Assembly (NCBI GenBank): GCA_963592385.1
Contig: CAVAWX010000063.1
Coordinates: 1 to 10,276 of the forward strand
DNA: 10,276 bases
Origin: CAVAWX01 sp963592385
GTDB taxonomy: Bacteria > Actinomycetota > Coriobacteriia > Coriobacteriales > QAMH01
Direction of reading: 5' to 3'
Position 1 is the stretch's first letter. Every line of letters starts with the position of its first letter. Below the pieces are notes generated by a model. That model ran no database searches. It was given only the letters and a program-made list of their open reading frames with translations, and was not told where the DNA came from. The translations under genes and the position numbers were made by a program. Below are positions 5,667-10,276 of the stretch, one piece after another.

Positions 5667-6549
5667 TCAGTGTCCGTCGAGGAACGCGTCGAGCACACCC
5701 GTCATGAGGTTGCCGACGGGGGCGACTTGTGCGAATCTGTCGGGCTCGTCGTCGTCCTCGCGGTAGACGATCCTCTCTTCGTCGTAGTCCCAGCGCATGT
5801 CGTCCTGTCCCGGGTCGAGGATGTCGGCGATCATGCAGAACGCGTCGACGTCAACGTCGTCTGGGGTGTCTGACATGTACGCCTCGCCGTCTGTGTTGAA
5901 CCAGTATTGGCCGAAGTAGGCCTCCACCTGCTCCTCGACGAAGGCGTAGTAGGCCTCGACGTGGAACTTCTCGCACATCTGGCTCATCAGGTCGCAGACG
6001 TCCGACCACGGGGTCCGAAAGCGGATGGAGCGCCTGTCTCGGTCGACGTCGACGTCGCTTGCGTTCCACTTGACGTTCCAGTTGGCGTATCGCCACTCGA
6101 TTATCTCGGTCGTGCCGCAGGTCACGAGCACGTCGATGACCGCACGCCCGTGCTCGGGGTCAGCTGCCGCCGTGGGCGTCTGGCTTGCTCCGCAGNNNNN
6201 NNNNNACCGTGCCGGTCGGGTATGCGGGGCGAAACGGGGATGTGTCCCTACCCGTTATCTTGGCCTTCGGGTAGCGCCTCTTGAGCCATGCGGCCACCTC
6301 GTCGAAGCCGAGCGGGCAGGCATGGCCGATTTCGGTGGCCGCGAAGGCCGCGACGTCGGCCATATCGGTGGCGTCGGGGCCGTAGCCGCCGTGGCAGCGC
6401 AGGTCGAGGAGCTCTTTGGGCTGCTCCACGATGCGGTTGAAGTCGAAGTCGGTCGGACAGCCGTCGTCGTCGCCGTGCATGCACTCGAGGATTGCGTCTA
6501 AGTCGGCGTCGGTCCTGAACACGAGCTTGTTGTAGGTCCAGTTAGGCAC
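5667..6549 (-). CDS. Api92-like (YubB/DUF1281-type ferredoxin-like fold) protein, split by an assembly gap
   Basis: The start is GTG 6549 behind GGGAGG. The first 114 residues begin MPNWTYNKLVF and include TDFDFNRIVEQPKEL, both typical of the N-terminus of Api92-like proteins. After the ten Ns (6196-6205) the frame that stays open to 5667 gives 175 residues. It includes EWRYANWNVKWNASDVDV and IRFRTPWS, typical of the C-terminal part of the same family. The two halves are in different frames only if the gap is really 10 nt; a gap length divisible by three joins them. I therefore call one gene of at least 289 residues. The biochemical role of the family is unknown; members are common on plasmids and phages. 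It is in an operon with a second Api92-like gene 30 nt upstream. Confidence 0.8.
6196..6205. other. Assembly gap (ten N)
   Basis: Ten consecutive undetermined bases lie inside the Api92-like gene. The length is probably a scaffolding placeholder, because the reading frame is restored only if the true length is a multiple of three. Confidence 0.95.
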
Positions 6550-6579
6550 GTGGACCTCCCTTCTTTCTTGGTTCTTCGC

Positions 6580-7212
6580 CTAGTCCATCTCGAAGATGTC
6601 GCAGATGTCCCAGGGGTGCGCGTAGATCTCGATGTCGCGCAGGTCGTCCACGGCGTCTTCGACGTCCGAGACGGGGTCACCTGTGGCCTCGGCCACTTCG
6701 ATGACCGTGTCGGTCGACACGCACCAGCCCTCGTCCTCGCCGCCCAGGATGTCGATGGCGGTCGTGCGTGCCGCGTCGTCGTCGCAGGAGTCGACGTCGA
6801 CCTTCCACTTGCCGCGACATGCCTCGTCGTTGGTGAGCAGGTCTCCCTCCTCGTACTCGGCGTAGTAGAGCACGTCGGCCTCGGGGAACTTCGTTTTTGC
6901 GATGACGCCCCAGGCGGCGACGCTGGCGCCCCACTCGCTCTCGGTGAAGACCGAGAGGGTGCGGCCTTCGCGTTGTACCTCGAGGACTCGTCCGGCGACT
7001 CTGTAGCCGTCCATGTGCGTCCAGTTCTCGTGGGATGCGTCCGCAGGCTCGATGACGCCCGCGTTGACGTAGACGTAGCCCAGCCAGTCGGGCGAGTGGT
7101 CGCCCATGTCCTCGACGGGCTGGCGCCACTTGTTGACGAGCATGCGGGCTGCGGCCGCCCCCATAGCGTCGGGGAACACGAGCTTGATCGTCGAGTACGT
7201 CAGGTTGGCCAT
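6580..7212 (-). CDS. Api92-like (ferredoxin-like fold) protein, paralogue of the next gene
   Basis: The predicted protein has 210 residues, acidic and rich in Asp and Glu. It begins MANLTYSTIKLVF, parallel to MPNWTYNKLVF of the downstream gene. The segment SVFTESEWGASVAAWGVIA (87-105), followed by ADVLYYAEYEEG and LLTNDEACRGKWKVDV, resembles the C-terminal pattern of Api92-like and related plasmid/phage proteins. There the usual order is an aromatic 'W' site, a short helix, a YYAEE-like strand and a TND motif. The C-terminal 70 residues look less conserved and may be a separate tail. The start is ATG 7212 with AAGGAG. The function is unknown, and family assignment is by pattern memory, not by a search. 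Confidence 0.7.
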   Translation of the reverse strand: MANLTYSTIKLVFPDAMGAAAARMLVNKWRQPVEDMGDHSPDWLGYVYVNAGVIEPADASHENWTHMDGYRVAGRVLEVQREGRTLSVFTESEWGASVAAWGVIAKTKFPEADVLYYAEYEEGDLLTNDEACRGKWKVDVDSCDDDAARTTAIDILGGEDEGWCVSTDTVIEVAEATGDPVSDVEDAVDDLRDIEIYAHPWDICDIFEMD

Positions 7213-7250
7213 TGCCTTCTCCTTCTCTTCGGTTTTCGTTTGTGCGTTTC

Positions 7251-7284
7251 GGTCGGTCGTTGCGGCTGGTCGGTCGTTGCTGCT
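7251..7284. repeat. 17-bp tandem repeat overlapping a stop codon
   Basis: Two copies of GGTCGGTCGTTGC plus GGCT or TGCT (16 of 17 identical) lie head to tail. The second runs into the TAG stop of the SLOG-family gene (7283-7285). It fills the intergenic spacer before the next gene and may have lengthened it. Confidence 0.7.
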
Positions 7285-7900
7285 AGTAGCCCTCGACGCG
7301 ATTGCCGTCCTTGTCGTAGAAGCACAGCTCGCAGGCCCTCCAGTCGAGGACGGCCACGGGCTTTTTCTGAGACAGGGCGCGGTGTGCCGCCTCCGCGATG
7401 GTCGATGAGGTGGGGTCGCTCTCGAACAGCTCCTCCTCGCGGTTCCAGACGACGAGCAGGGCGGCCGCCTCGTCGACCAGCTTGCGGTTGCACTCGTGGC
7501 ACGCGGCGGTGATCGTGGTCTTCTTTAGCTCCTCGCGGCTCGTGAGCTCGGTGAAGGAGCCCATCGGGTCGTTTTCCAGCGCGACGCGCATCTTGAGGTA
7601 GCTCCTCTTGCCGTACAGGCTGTCCTCGTCCCACAGGCGCTGCTGGCCCTCGAAGGGAGCCGTGACGTCGATGGTGAGCTCGCCTGCCTGCTCGCGCGCC
7701 TCGACGGCGGCCGCGTAGGCGATCTGGCCGGCCCCTTGGGCGCCGGTGGACGTGACGCCGTCTGCCCCCAGCTCGCGGTGCATCTTGGCGATGGCCCAAG
7801 CGAGCATGGACTTGACGGTGTCGTAGGTCCTCTCGTCTCGGTATCCGCCGAGTCGGTTCGGTCTCTCGCCGATGACGGCGATCTTCTTGTTTTCGTTCAT
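7283..7900 (-). CDS. SLOG-superfamily (YspA/YpsA-like) protein
   Basis: The predicted protein has 205 residues. The N-terminus IAVIGERPNRLGGY (7-20) matches the 'TGHRPnkLGGY' type start of YpsA/YspA-like proteins. Then come GVTSTGAQGAGQIAYAAAV (48-66), equivalent to the glycine-rich ligand loop, and TAPFEGQQRLW (80-90). The hydrophobic strand AALLVVWN (146-153) and TIAEAAHRALSQKKPVAVLD (167-186) complete a Rossmann-like fold. SLOG proteins bind nucleotide-type ligands, and some are sensors or enzymes in phage-defence and stress systems. The ligand is unknown here. Two CxxC-like sites, C135/C138 (CHEC) and C190/C193 (CELC), could bind zinc; this is an inference. The start is ATG 7900 with GGGAG. 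It lies 64 nt after the small hypothetical gene. Confidence 0.75.
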   Translation of the reverse strand: MNENKKIAVIGERPNRLGGYRDERTYDTVKSMLAWAIAKMHRELGADGVTSTGAQGAGQIAYAAAVEAREQAGELTIDVTAPFEGQQRLWDEDSLYGKRSYLKMRVALENDPMGSFTELTSREELKKTTITAACHECNRKLVDEAAALLVVWNREEELFESDPTSSTIAEAAHRALSQKKPVAVLDWRACELCFYDKDGNRVEGY

Positions 7901-7964
7901 GTCTTTCTCCCTTCCCTTCCCTTTCCTTTGGTTTTGCTTGTTATTGTTCGCGGACGCGTGGACG

Positions 7965-8294
7965 TTAGTCCCAGCGCTCGATGGCGATGTCGCCGTCGCG
8001 GTACCAGGCGCCCCCGCGCCCGGGCGAGAGGGTCTCGCCGCCGGTGACCCATGCGTCCTCGGCGTTCGTGAAGGACGTGAAGAACTTCCACTGGTCTTGC
8101 CAGGGCTTGCCCTCGTCCTCGCGCTTACGCCGCTCGCTGAACACCGAGGCGTCCTCGTAGACGACGTAGTCGTGCCAGCCGTCGCCGTAGCCGTTCGGGA
8201 CTATGAAGGCGAAGCCGTCGTTTCCTACCTCGACGCCGCCGGCGTCTGCGTAGTAGCGTACGCGGCGGCTCGTCTCGGTGGTCTCGGTCCTCAT
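7965..8294 (-). CDS. Hypothetical protein, 109 residues
   Basis: I do not recognise this protein. It is acidic and aromatic-rich, with a Gly-Gly turn followed by FAFIVPNGYGDGWHDYVVYED (28-48). It has a charged middle (SERRKREDEGK), a tryptophan-rich stretch (PWQDQWKFFTSF) and a C-terminus GGAWYRDGDIAIERWD. No signal peptide or membrane segment is visible, so it is probably cytoplasmic. The start is ATG 8294 with AGAGGAAG upstream. The open frame extends to 8462, but that part crosses two hairpins and has no ribosome binding site. It is the first gene of the minus-strand run, followed after 64 nt by the SLOG-family gene. Codon use looks like its neighbours. Confidence 0.7.
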   Translation of the reverse strand: MRTETTETSRRVRYYADAGGVEVGNDGFAFIVPNGYGDGWHDYVVYEDASVFSERRKREDEGKPWQDQWKFFTSFTNAEDAWVTGGETLSPGRGGAWYRDGDIAIERWD

Positions 8295-8342
8295 CTGCGA
8301 CTTCCTCTCTCGCGGTTTTGGTTTTTCCAGTCGCACCCACAG

Positions 8343-8364
8343 GCCCCGCACGTGCGTGCGGGGC
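8343..8364. repeat. Perfect 9-bp hairpin in the leader of the operon
   Basis: GCCCCGCAC (8343-8351) and GTGCGGGGC (8356-8364) enclose loop GTGC. On the minus strand it lies about 50 nt upstream of the first operon gene with no T-tract after it. It may therefore be a 5' leader structure or a roadblock rather than a terminator. Confidence 0.6.
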
Positions 8365-8381
8365 TTGCCCTTGTACGACGT

Positions 8382-8422
8382 AAAGAAAAGGCCCCACGGC
8401 AGCGCGAGGGCTGCCGAGGGGC
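8382..8422 (-). terminator. Intrinsic terminator after the nuclease gene
   Basis: GCCCC (8391-8395) with GGGGC (8418-8422) and GGCAGC (8398-8403) with GCTGCC (8410-8415) form an 11-bp stem with one internal mismatch. On the minus strand it is followed by CTTTTCTTTA. It should end the nuclease transcript and so separate it from the seven-gene operon. Confidence 0.82.
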
Positions 8423-8465
8423 TTATGTGGTCGCCCATCGGCGTACCAGTCGTGGGTTTCAATCA

Positions 8466-8498
8466 AAGCCCAAGTTTGGGTTTCTTAGCCTTGGGCTT
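8466..8498 (-). terminator. Hairpin at the stop codon of the nuclease gene
   Basis: AAGCCCAAG (8466-8474) pairs with CTTGGGCTT (8490-8498), one base after the TGA stop. On the minus strand it is followed by TGATTG, so the T-tract is weak. The loop repeats the word CCCAA, allowing an alternative shorter hairpin. It may back up the stronger terminator that follows or protect the 3' end. Confidence 0.5.
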
Positions 8499-8499
8499 C

Positions 8500-9327
8500 T
8501 CACTTGGCCGTGATGTCACCCGTGGCGTAGTCGATGTCGTAGCCGGGCATCGCGTTGTAGACGACGACGCGCTCGTCGAGGCCGCCATCGGACGACTTCA
8601 TGTCGACGACGACCGCGCGCGGGATCGACTCGCCCGACCCGTAGATAGGCGTGGCGACGTAGTCCACGTAGACGCCCTCGTGCTCGCTCACGTAGTCGTA
8701 GGCGCGCCACTCGCAGTGCTGCATGCCGCCGTCGCCCGCGTTGTCGCCGACGTTCTGGGCGCGCGTGCCGCAGACGAGGTTGTAGTCTGTGTCCTCGCCC
8801 CCGAGCATGTGGGCGACGAGGTGGCTTCGGTTCCAGAAGTAGCCGTTGTAGGTCTTGCCGCTGGCGAAGGTGACCGACGCCTTCTGGTTGGTCTTCGGCC
8901 AGCCGCGCACGTCTGCGCCCGAGATGTCGGCGCGCTCGCGCTTGCCGTAGGCGATGGTGTCGGACGTGACGCGAAGCGCGCACTTGGCCACGTACCCGCT
9001 CTCGTCGGCCGCCACGTAGCCGCCGCCCATGTCGAGGGCCGAGGCGCACGCGCTGTCTATCTGCGAGGTGCCCACGAGCTTCCACATGTCAGGGGCCGCC
9101 TCCTCGTCCCAGGCCGTGTCGATGCCGTCTATGCCCGCGTCGGTCGACGTGTCGCCGGCGTCCACCGTGTTGTCGATGACGCTTCGGCCGGTGTCGGCCG
9201 TGTCTGCGGCCTGCGTGGTGTCCGTGCTTGTGTCGGTGAAGTGCCACTCGACGCTCGTGCAGCCGCCGAGCGCGACGGCGAGGGCGAGGGTCAGCGCCAA
9301 GGCGGCCGTGTTTCTCATCTTGCGCAT
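8500..9327 (-). CDS. Secreted lipoprotein DNA/RNA non-specific endonuclease (EndA-like)
   Basis: The predicted protein has 275 residues. The N-terminus has charged residues, a hydrophobic stretch (7-20) and the lipobox LGGC with C23, so it should be a membrane-anchored extracellular lipoprotein. A Thr/Asp-rich linker (about 30-65) follows. The nuclease domain contains WNRSHLVAHMLGG, where H169 is the expected base of the beta-beta-alpha-metal fold. NLVCGTRAQN follows, with N183 and N192 nine residues apart, as in the metal-site asparagines of pneumococcal EndA. MQHCEW, then PIYG and PGYDIDYATGD, complete the family pattern. EndA-type enzymes cut extracellular DNA for uptake, nutrition or biofilm release. 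The start is ATG 9327 behind AAGGAAA; the frame upstream to 9690 is low-complexity. A TAGAAT at 9374-9379 could be a -10 box, but no clear -35 is seen. The extra cysteines (94, 116, 186, 205) may form disulphides. Confidence 0.88.
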   Translation of the reverse strand: MRKMRNTAALALTLALAVALGGCTSVEWHFTDTSTDTTQAADTADTGRSVIDNTVDAGDTSTDAGIDGIDTAWDEEAAPDMWKLVGTSQIDSACASALDMGGGYVAADESGYVAKCALRVTSDTIAYGKRERADISGADVRGWPKTNQKASVTFASGKTYNGYFWNRSHLVAHMLGGEDTDYNLVCGTRAQNVGDNAGDGGMQHCEWRAYDYVSEHEGVYVDYVATPIYGSGESIPRAVVVDMKSSDGGLDERVVVYNAMPGYDIDYATGDITAK

Positions 9328-9540
9328 GTTCGTTGGTTTCCTTCCTGTCTTCGGGGCGTTCGTACCCGCACTCATTCTATCGGACATGCGCTCATCAGGC
9401 GCGACTGCCTTGTCGCGCATGCTCGCTCGCGTACAGGGCAGGCAGGGCGCAACGGTGATTCTGCCGTCTTCGCCCGCGCCCACGCGCGAGCCGGCAAGGC
9501 AGGGCCCGTAGGGCTTCTGCCGCGCAGCAGGCGCAAGCTG

Positions 9541-9557
9541 GACGCGCACCGCGCGTC
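9541..9557. repeat. Hairpin GACGCGC/GCGCGTC
   Basis: A perfect 7-bp stem (9541-9547 with 9551-9557) has loop ACC. A neighbouring hairpin just upstream is CGGCA/TGCCG (9492-9496 with 9518-9522) with inner GCCC-GTA-GGGC (9504-9514). Confidence 0.6.
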
Positions 9558-9561
9558 GGCG

Positions 9562-9646
9562 CCGGAAGAGGGAAGGTGCCCTCGCGCCCTCGGTCGCTTG
9601 CGACCGTGGGGTGCGAAAGGGCGGATATGCCTTCTTCCTCTTCCGG
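9562..9646. repeat. Long structured hairpin, 85 nt
   Basis: CCGGAAGAGG (9562-9571) pairs perfectly with CCTCTTCCGG (9637-9646). The stem continues as GAAGG (9572-9576) with CCTTC (9630-9634) after a 2-nt bulge. Inside is a perfect 7-bp hairpin, CGGTCGC/GCGACCG (9591-9606), flanked by short complementary GC stretches. This looks like a folded RNA or a DNA structure; transcription has not been shown. Confidence 0.6.
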
Positions 9647-9684
9647 TGTGCAAGAGGGCACCCGAGCCGCAAGGCGAAGGGCAA

Positions 9685-9836
9685 GCGCACGCATCGCGTG
9701 CGCGCAGTAAGGGCCGAGCCGATAGGCGAGGTGAGCGACCAGACGAGGGCGGCCGCAAGGCTGCCTCGGCCTGGGGCGCGAAGGGTCGCCGGCTATGCCG
9801 GCTGCGAGTGCGCGACGGGATCCCGATAGGGAGCCC
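9685..9836. repeat. Run of four GC-rich hairpins
   Basis: Four stems are seen. GCGCACGC/GCGTGCGC lies at 9685-9703 with an ATC loop. GAGG-CGGCC with GGCTGCCTC lies around GCAA at 9745-9767 (one bulge). GCCGGC/GCCGGC lies at 9788-9802 with a TAT loop. GGGATCCC/GGGAGCCC lies at 9817-9836 around GATA (one mismatch pair). Confidence 0.55.
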
Positions 9837-9883
9837 GGAGCAAACGAAGCACCAACCCCCCTTATGCCCTTTTCTTTTTTCCT

Positions 9884-9957
9884 CGCCCCGACTCGCGCAC
9901 GTTACGTGCGCATGGGGCGGTAAGGCGCAAAAGCCCTGGTACAGGGCTTGCAGCGCC
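9884..9957. repeat. Two strong adjacent hairpins
   Basis: CGCCCC (9884-9889) with GGGGCG (9914-9919) encloses the perfect GCGCACGT/ACGTGCGC (9895-9911). Then GGCGC (9924-9928) with GCGCC (9953-9957) encloses AAGCCCTG/CAGGGCTT (9931-9949) with a GTA loop. On the minus strand the second is followed within the stem by TTTT, so it might act as a terminator for a gene to the right of the window. Confidence 0.6.
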
Positions 9958-9968
9958 GCTGGAATCGT

Positions 9969-10230
9969 GTAAACGGAGACCCGGATTTGCGTGTTTACAT
10001 TGTTGACAATGTAAACACGCCTGCGTTTACGCAGCTTAAAGGGGGCGTCCGCGGTGCGAACTGTAAACAGCCAAGCCGCCTTGGCGGTGCGCTGTTTACA
10101 GCGAGCTCTGCGGGGCTCCCGTGGCGTGTAAACACGTCGTCTGAGCGCTTCGCGCGAAGGCGCCGTGTTGCACGTGGACACGCTTCGCGGGCGCGCGCCA
10201 GCGCGTGTGATGACGGCGTTTACACGCCGT
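9969..10230. repeat. Array of eight GTTTAC-core palindromic sites
   Basis: GTTTAC or GTAAAC occurs at 9969, 9993, 10011, 10025, 10063, 10094, 10128 and 10218. At least five sit in short palindromes whose arms differ: CTGCGT/ACGCAG (10021-10034), CTGT/ACAG (10061-10070), CGCTGT/ACAGCG (10090-10103), CGTGT/ACACG (10125-10136) and ACGGCGT/ACGCCGT (10213-10230). Flanks that change but stay complementary suggest that structure or a two-fold protein site is selected. A replication, partition or end-binding function is likely but unproven. Confidence 0.75.
9989..10020. repeat. Perfect 32-bp inverted repeat
   Basis: The 15-base arm GCGTGTTTACATTGT (9989-10003) is followed by TG and then its exact reverse complement (10006-10020). 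It contains TTGACA at its centre, which could serve as a -35 box, although no good -10 box follows. It is the largest perfect palindrome in the window and contains two GTTTAC cores. It is probably a high-affinity protein site. Confidence 0.85.
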
Positions 10231-10255
10231 CCGCGCGCACCGCGCGCGTGGGTGC

Positions 10256-10276
10256 GGGCGCGTGGGTCACGCGCCC
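10256..10276. repeat. Perfect hairpin at the last base of the window
   Basis: GGGCGCGTG (10256-10264) and CACGCGCCC (10268-10276) form a 9-bp stem with loop GGT. The 3' arm ends exactly at the end of the window. Just before it are CGCGCG-CAC-CGCGCG (about 10233-10247) and GGCGCGCGCC (10190-10199). Confidence 0.75.

Larger units (their letters stand above)
9328..10276. other. Non-coding region packed with stem-loops
   Basis: No convincing gene is seen. The longest minus-strand frame (9372-10181) gives an Arg/Ala/Pro/Ser-rich product without a clear ribosome binding site or family pattern, and the long plus-strand frame is antisense to the nuclease gene. Instead the stretch carries many perfect or near-perfect inverted repeats. 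They are GC-rich at 9490-9840, then a GTTTAC-core palindrome array at 9969-10230, and a perfect hairpin at the very end. A pyrimidine-rich run (CCCTTTTCTTTTTTCC) lies at 9867-9882. Confidence 0.75.

Noticed and set aside
5617..5698. Upstream start for the phosphatase gene
   Set aside because: The longer form overlaps the preceding gene and lacks a ribosome binding site, whereas ATG 5617 has AAAGGAGG at good spacing.
6131..6549. Two separate genes or a true frameshift in the Api92-like locus
   Set aside because: The break falls exactly at the run of Ns, both sides carry complementary parts of the same family, and a gap length divisible by three restores one frame.
8294..8462. Longer N-terminus of the 109-residue hypothetical protein
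   Set aside because: The extension is encoded by the terminator and the leader hairpin, and the internal ATG has its own ribosome binding site.
8278..9972. Plus-strand frame of 564 residues
   Set aside because: It is antisense to the nuclease gene, which has a lipobox, a ribosome binding site and full EndA motifs.
9372..10181. Minus-strand frame of 269 residues in the right region
   Set aside because: The product is dominated by Arg, Ala, Pro and Ser, and the DNA is a series of palindromes. No ribosome binding site or domain is evident.
1..10276. tRNA or rRNA genes
   Set aside because: I found no cloverleaf with a TTCAA-type arm and no conserved rRNA segments on either strand by eye. A dedicated scan could still find something missed.

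Overview
The window is GC-rich bacterial DNA with strong GGAGG-type ribosome binding sites and GTG as well as ATG starts. This suggests a high-GC Gram-positive host, perhaps Coriobacteriia or another actinobacterium. That is a guess from composition and gene style only. The cargo (a RecJ-like exonuclease, Api92-like proteins, a YspA/YpsA-type SLOG protein, a small phosphatase, a solo ClpP and a secreted nuclease), with no core housekeeping operon, points to an accessory element such as a plasmid, phage-plasmid or integrated element.

Layout: (1) 1-1652 is non-coding and repeat-rich. It holds an array of TTTGTGAC cores in direct and inverted pairs, three copies of a roughly 30-bp element, a duplicated 55-bp block, and GC-rich hairpins. 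(2) 1653-3416 (+) is a full-length RecJ-like DHH exonuclease with a likely promoter and a palindromic operator candidate. (3) A hairpin with a long T-tract on the minus strand (3544-3589) separates it from a convergent operon. (4) 8294 down to 3606 (-) is a tight run of seven genes, 29-70 nt apart: hypothetical protein, SLOG-family protein, two Api92-like proteins, dual-specificity-type phosphatase, ClpP and a CPBP membrane protease. One Api92-like gene is broken by a 10-N assembly gap, and frame arithmetic indicates a single gene. (5) 8500-9327 (-) is a secreted lipoprotein nuclease of the EndA type, separated from the operon by hairpins. (6) 9328-10276 is non-coding and packed with stem-loops. 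Its last 300 bp is an array of palindromes that share a GTTTAC core but have different, self-complementary flanks, and a perfect hairpin ends exactly at the last base.

How the parts may work together: the RecJ-like protein would act in processing or repair of the element's DNA. The two repeat regions look like protein-binding arrays for replication, partition or end maintenance. The minus-strand operon combines a nucleotide- or ligand-binding SLOG fold, a phosphatase, a cytoplasmic protease and a membrane protease. That combination could be a regulatory, stress or defence module, but no single known system explains it. No integrase, replication initiator, ParA/ParB or capsid gene is visible in the window.
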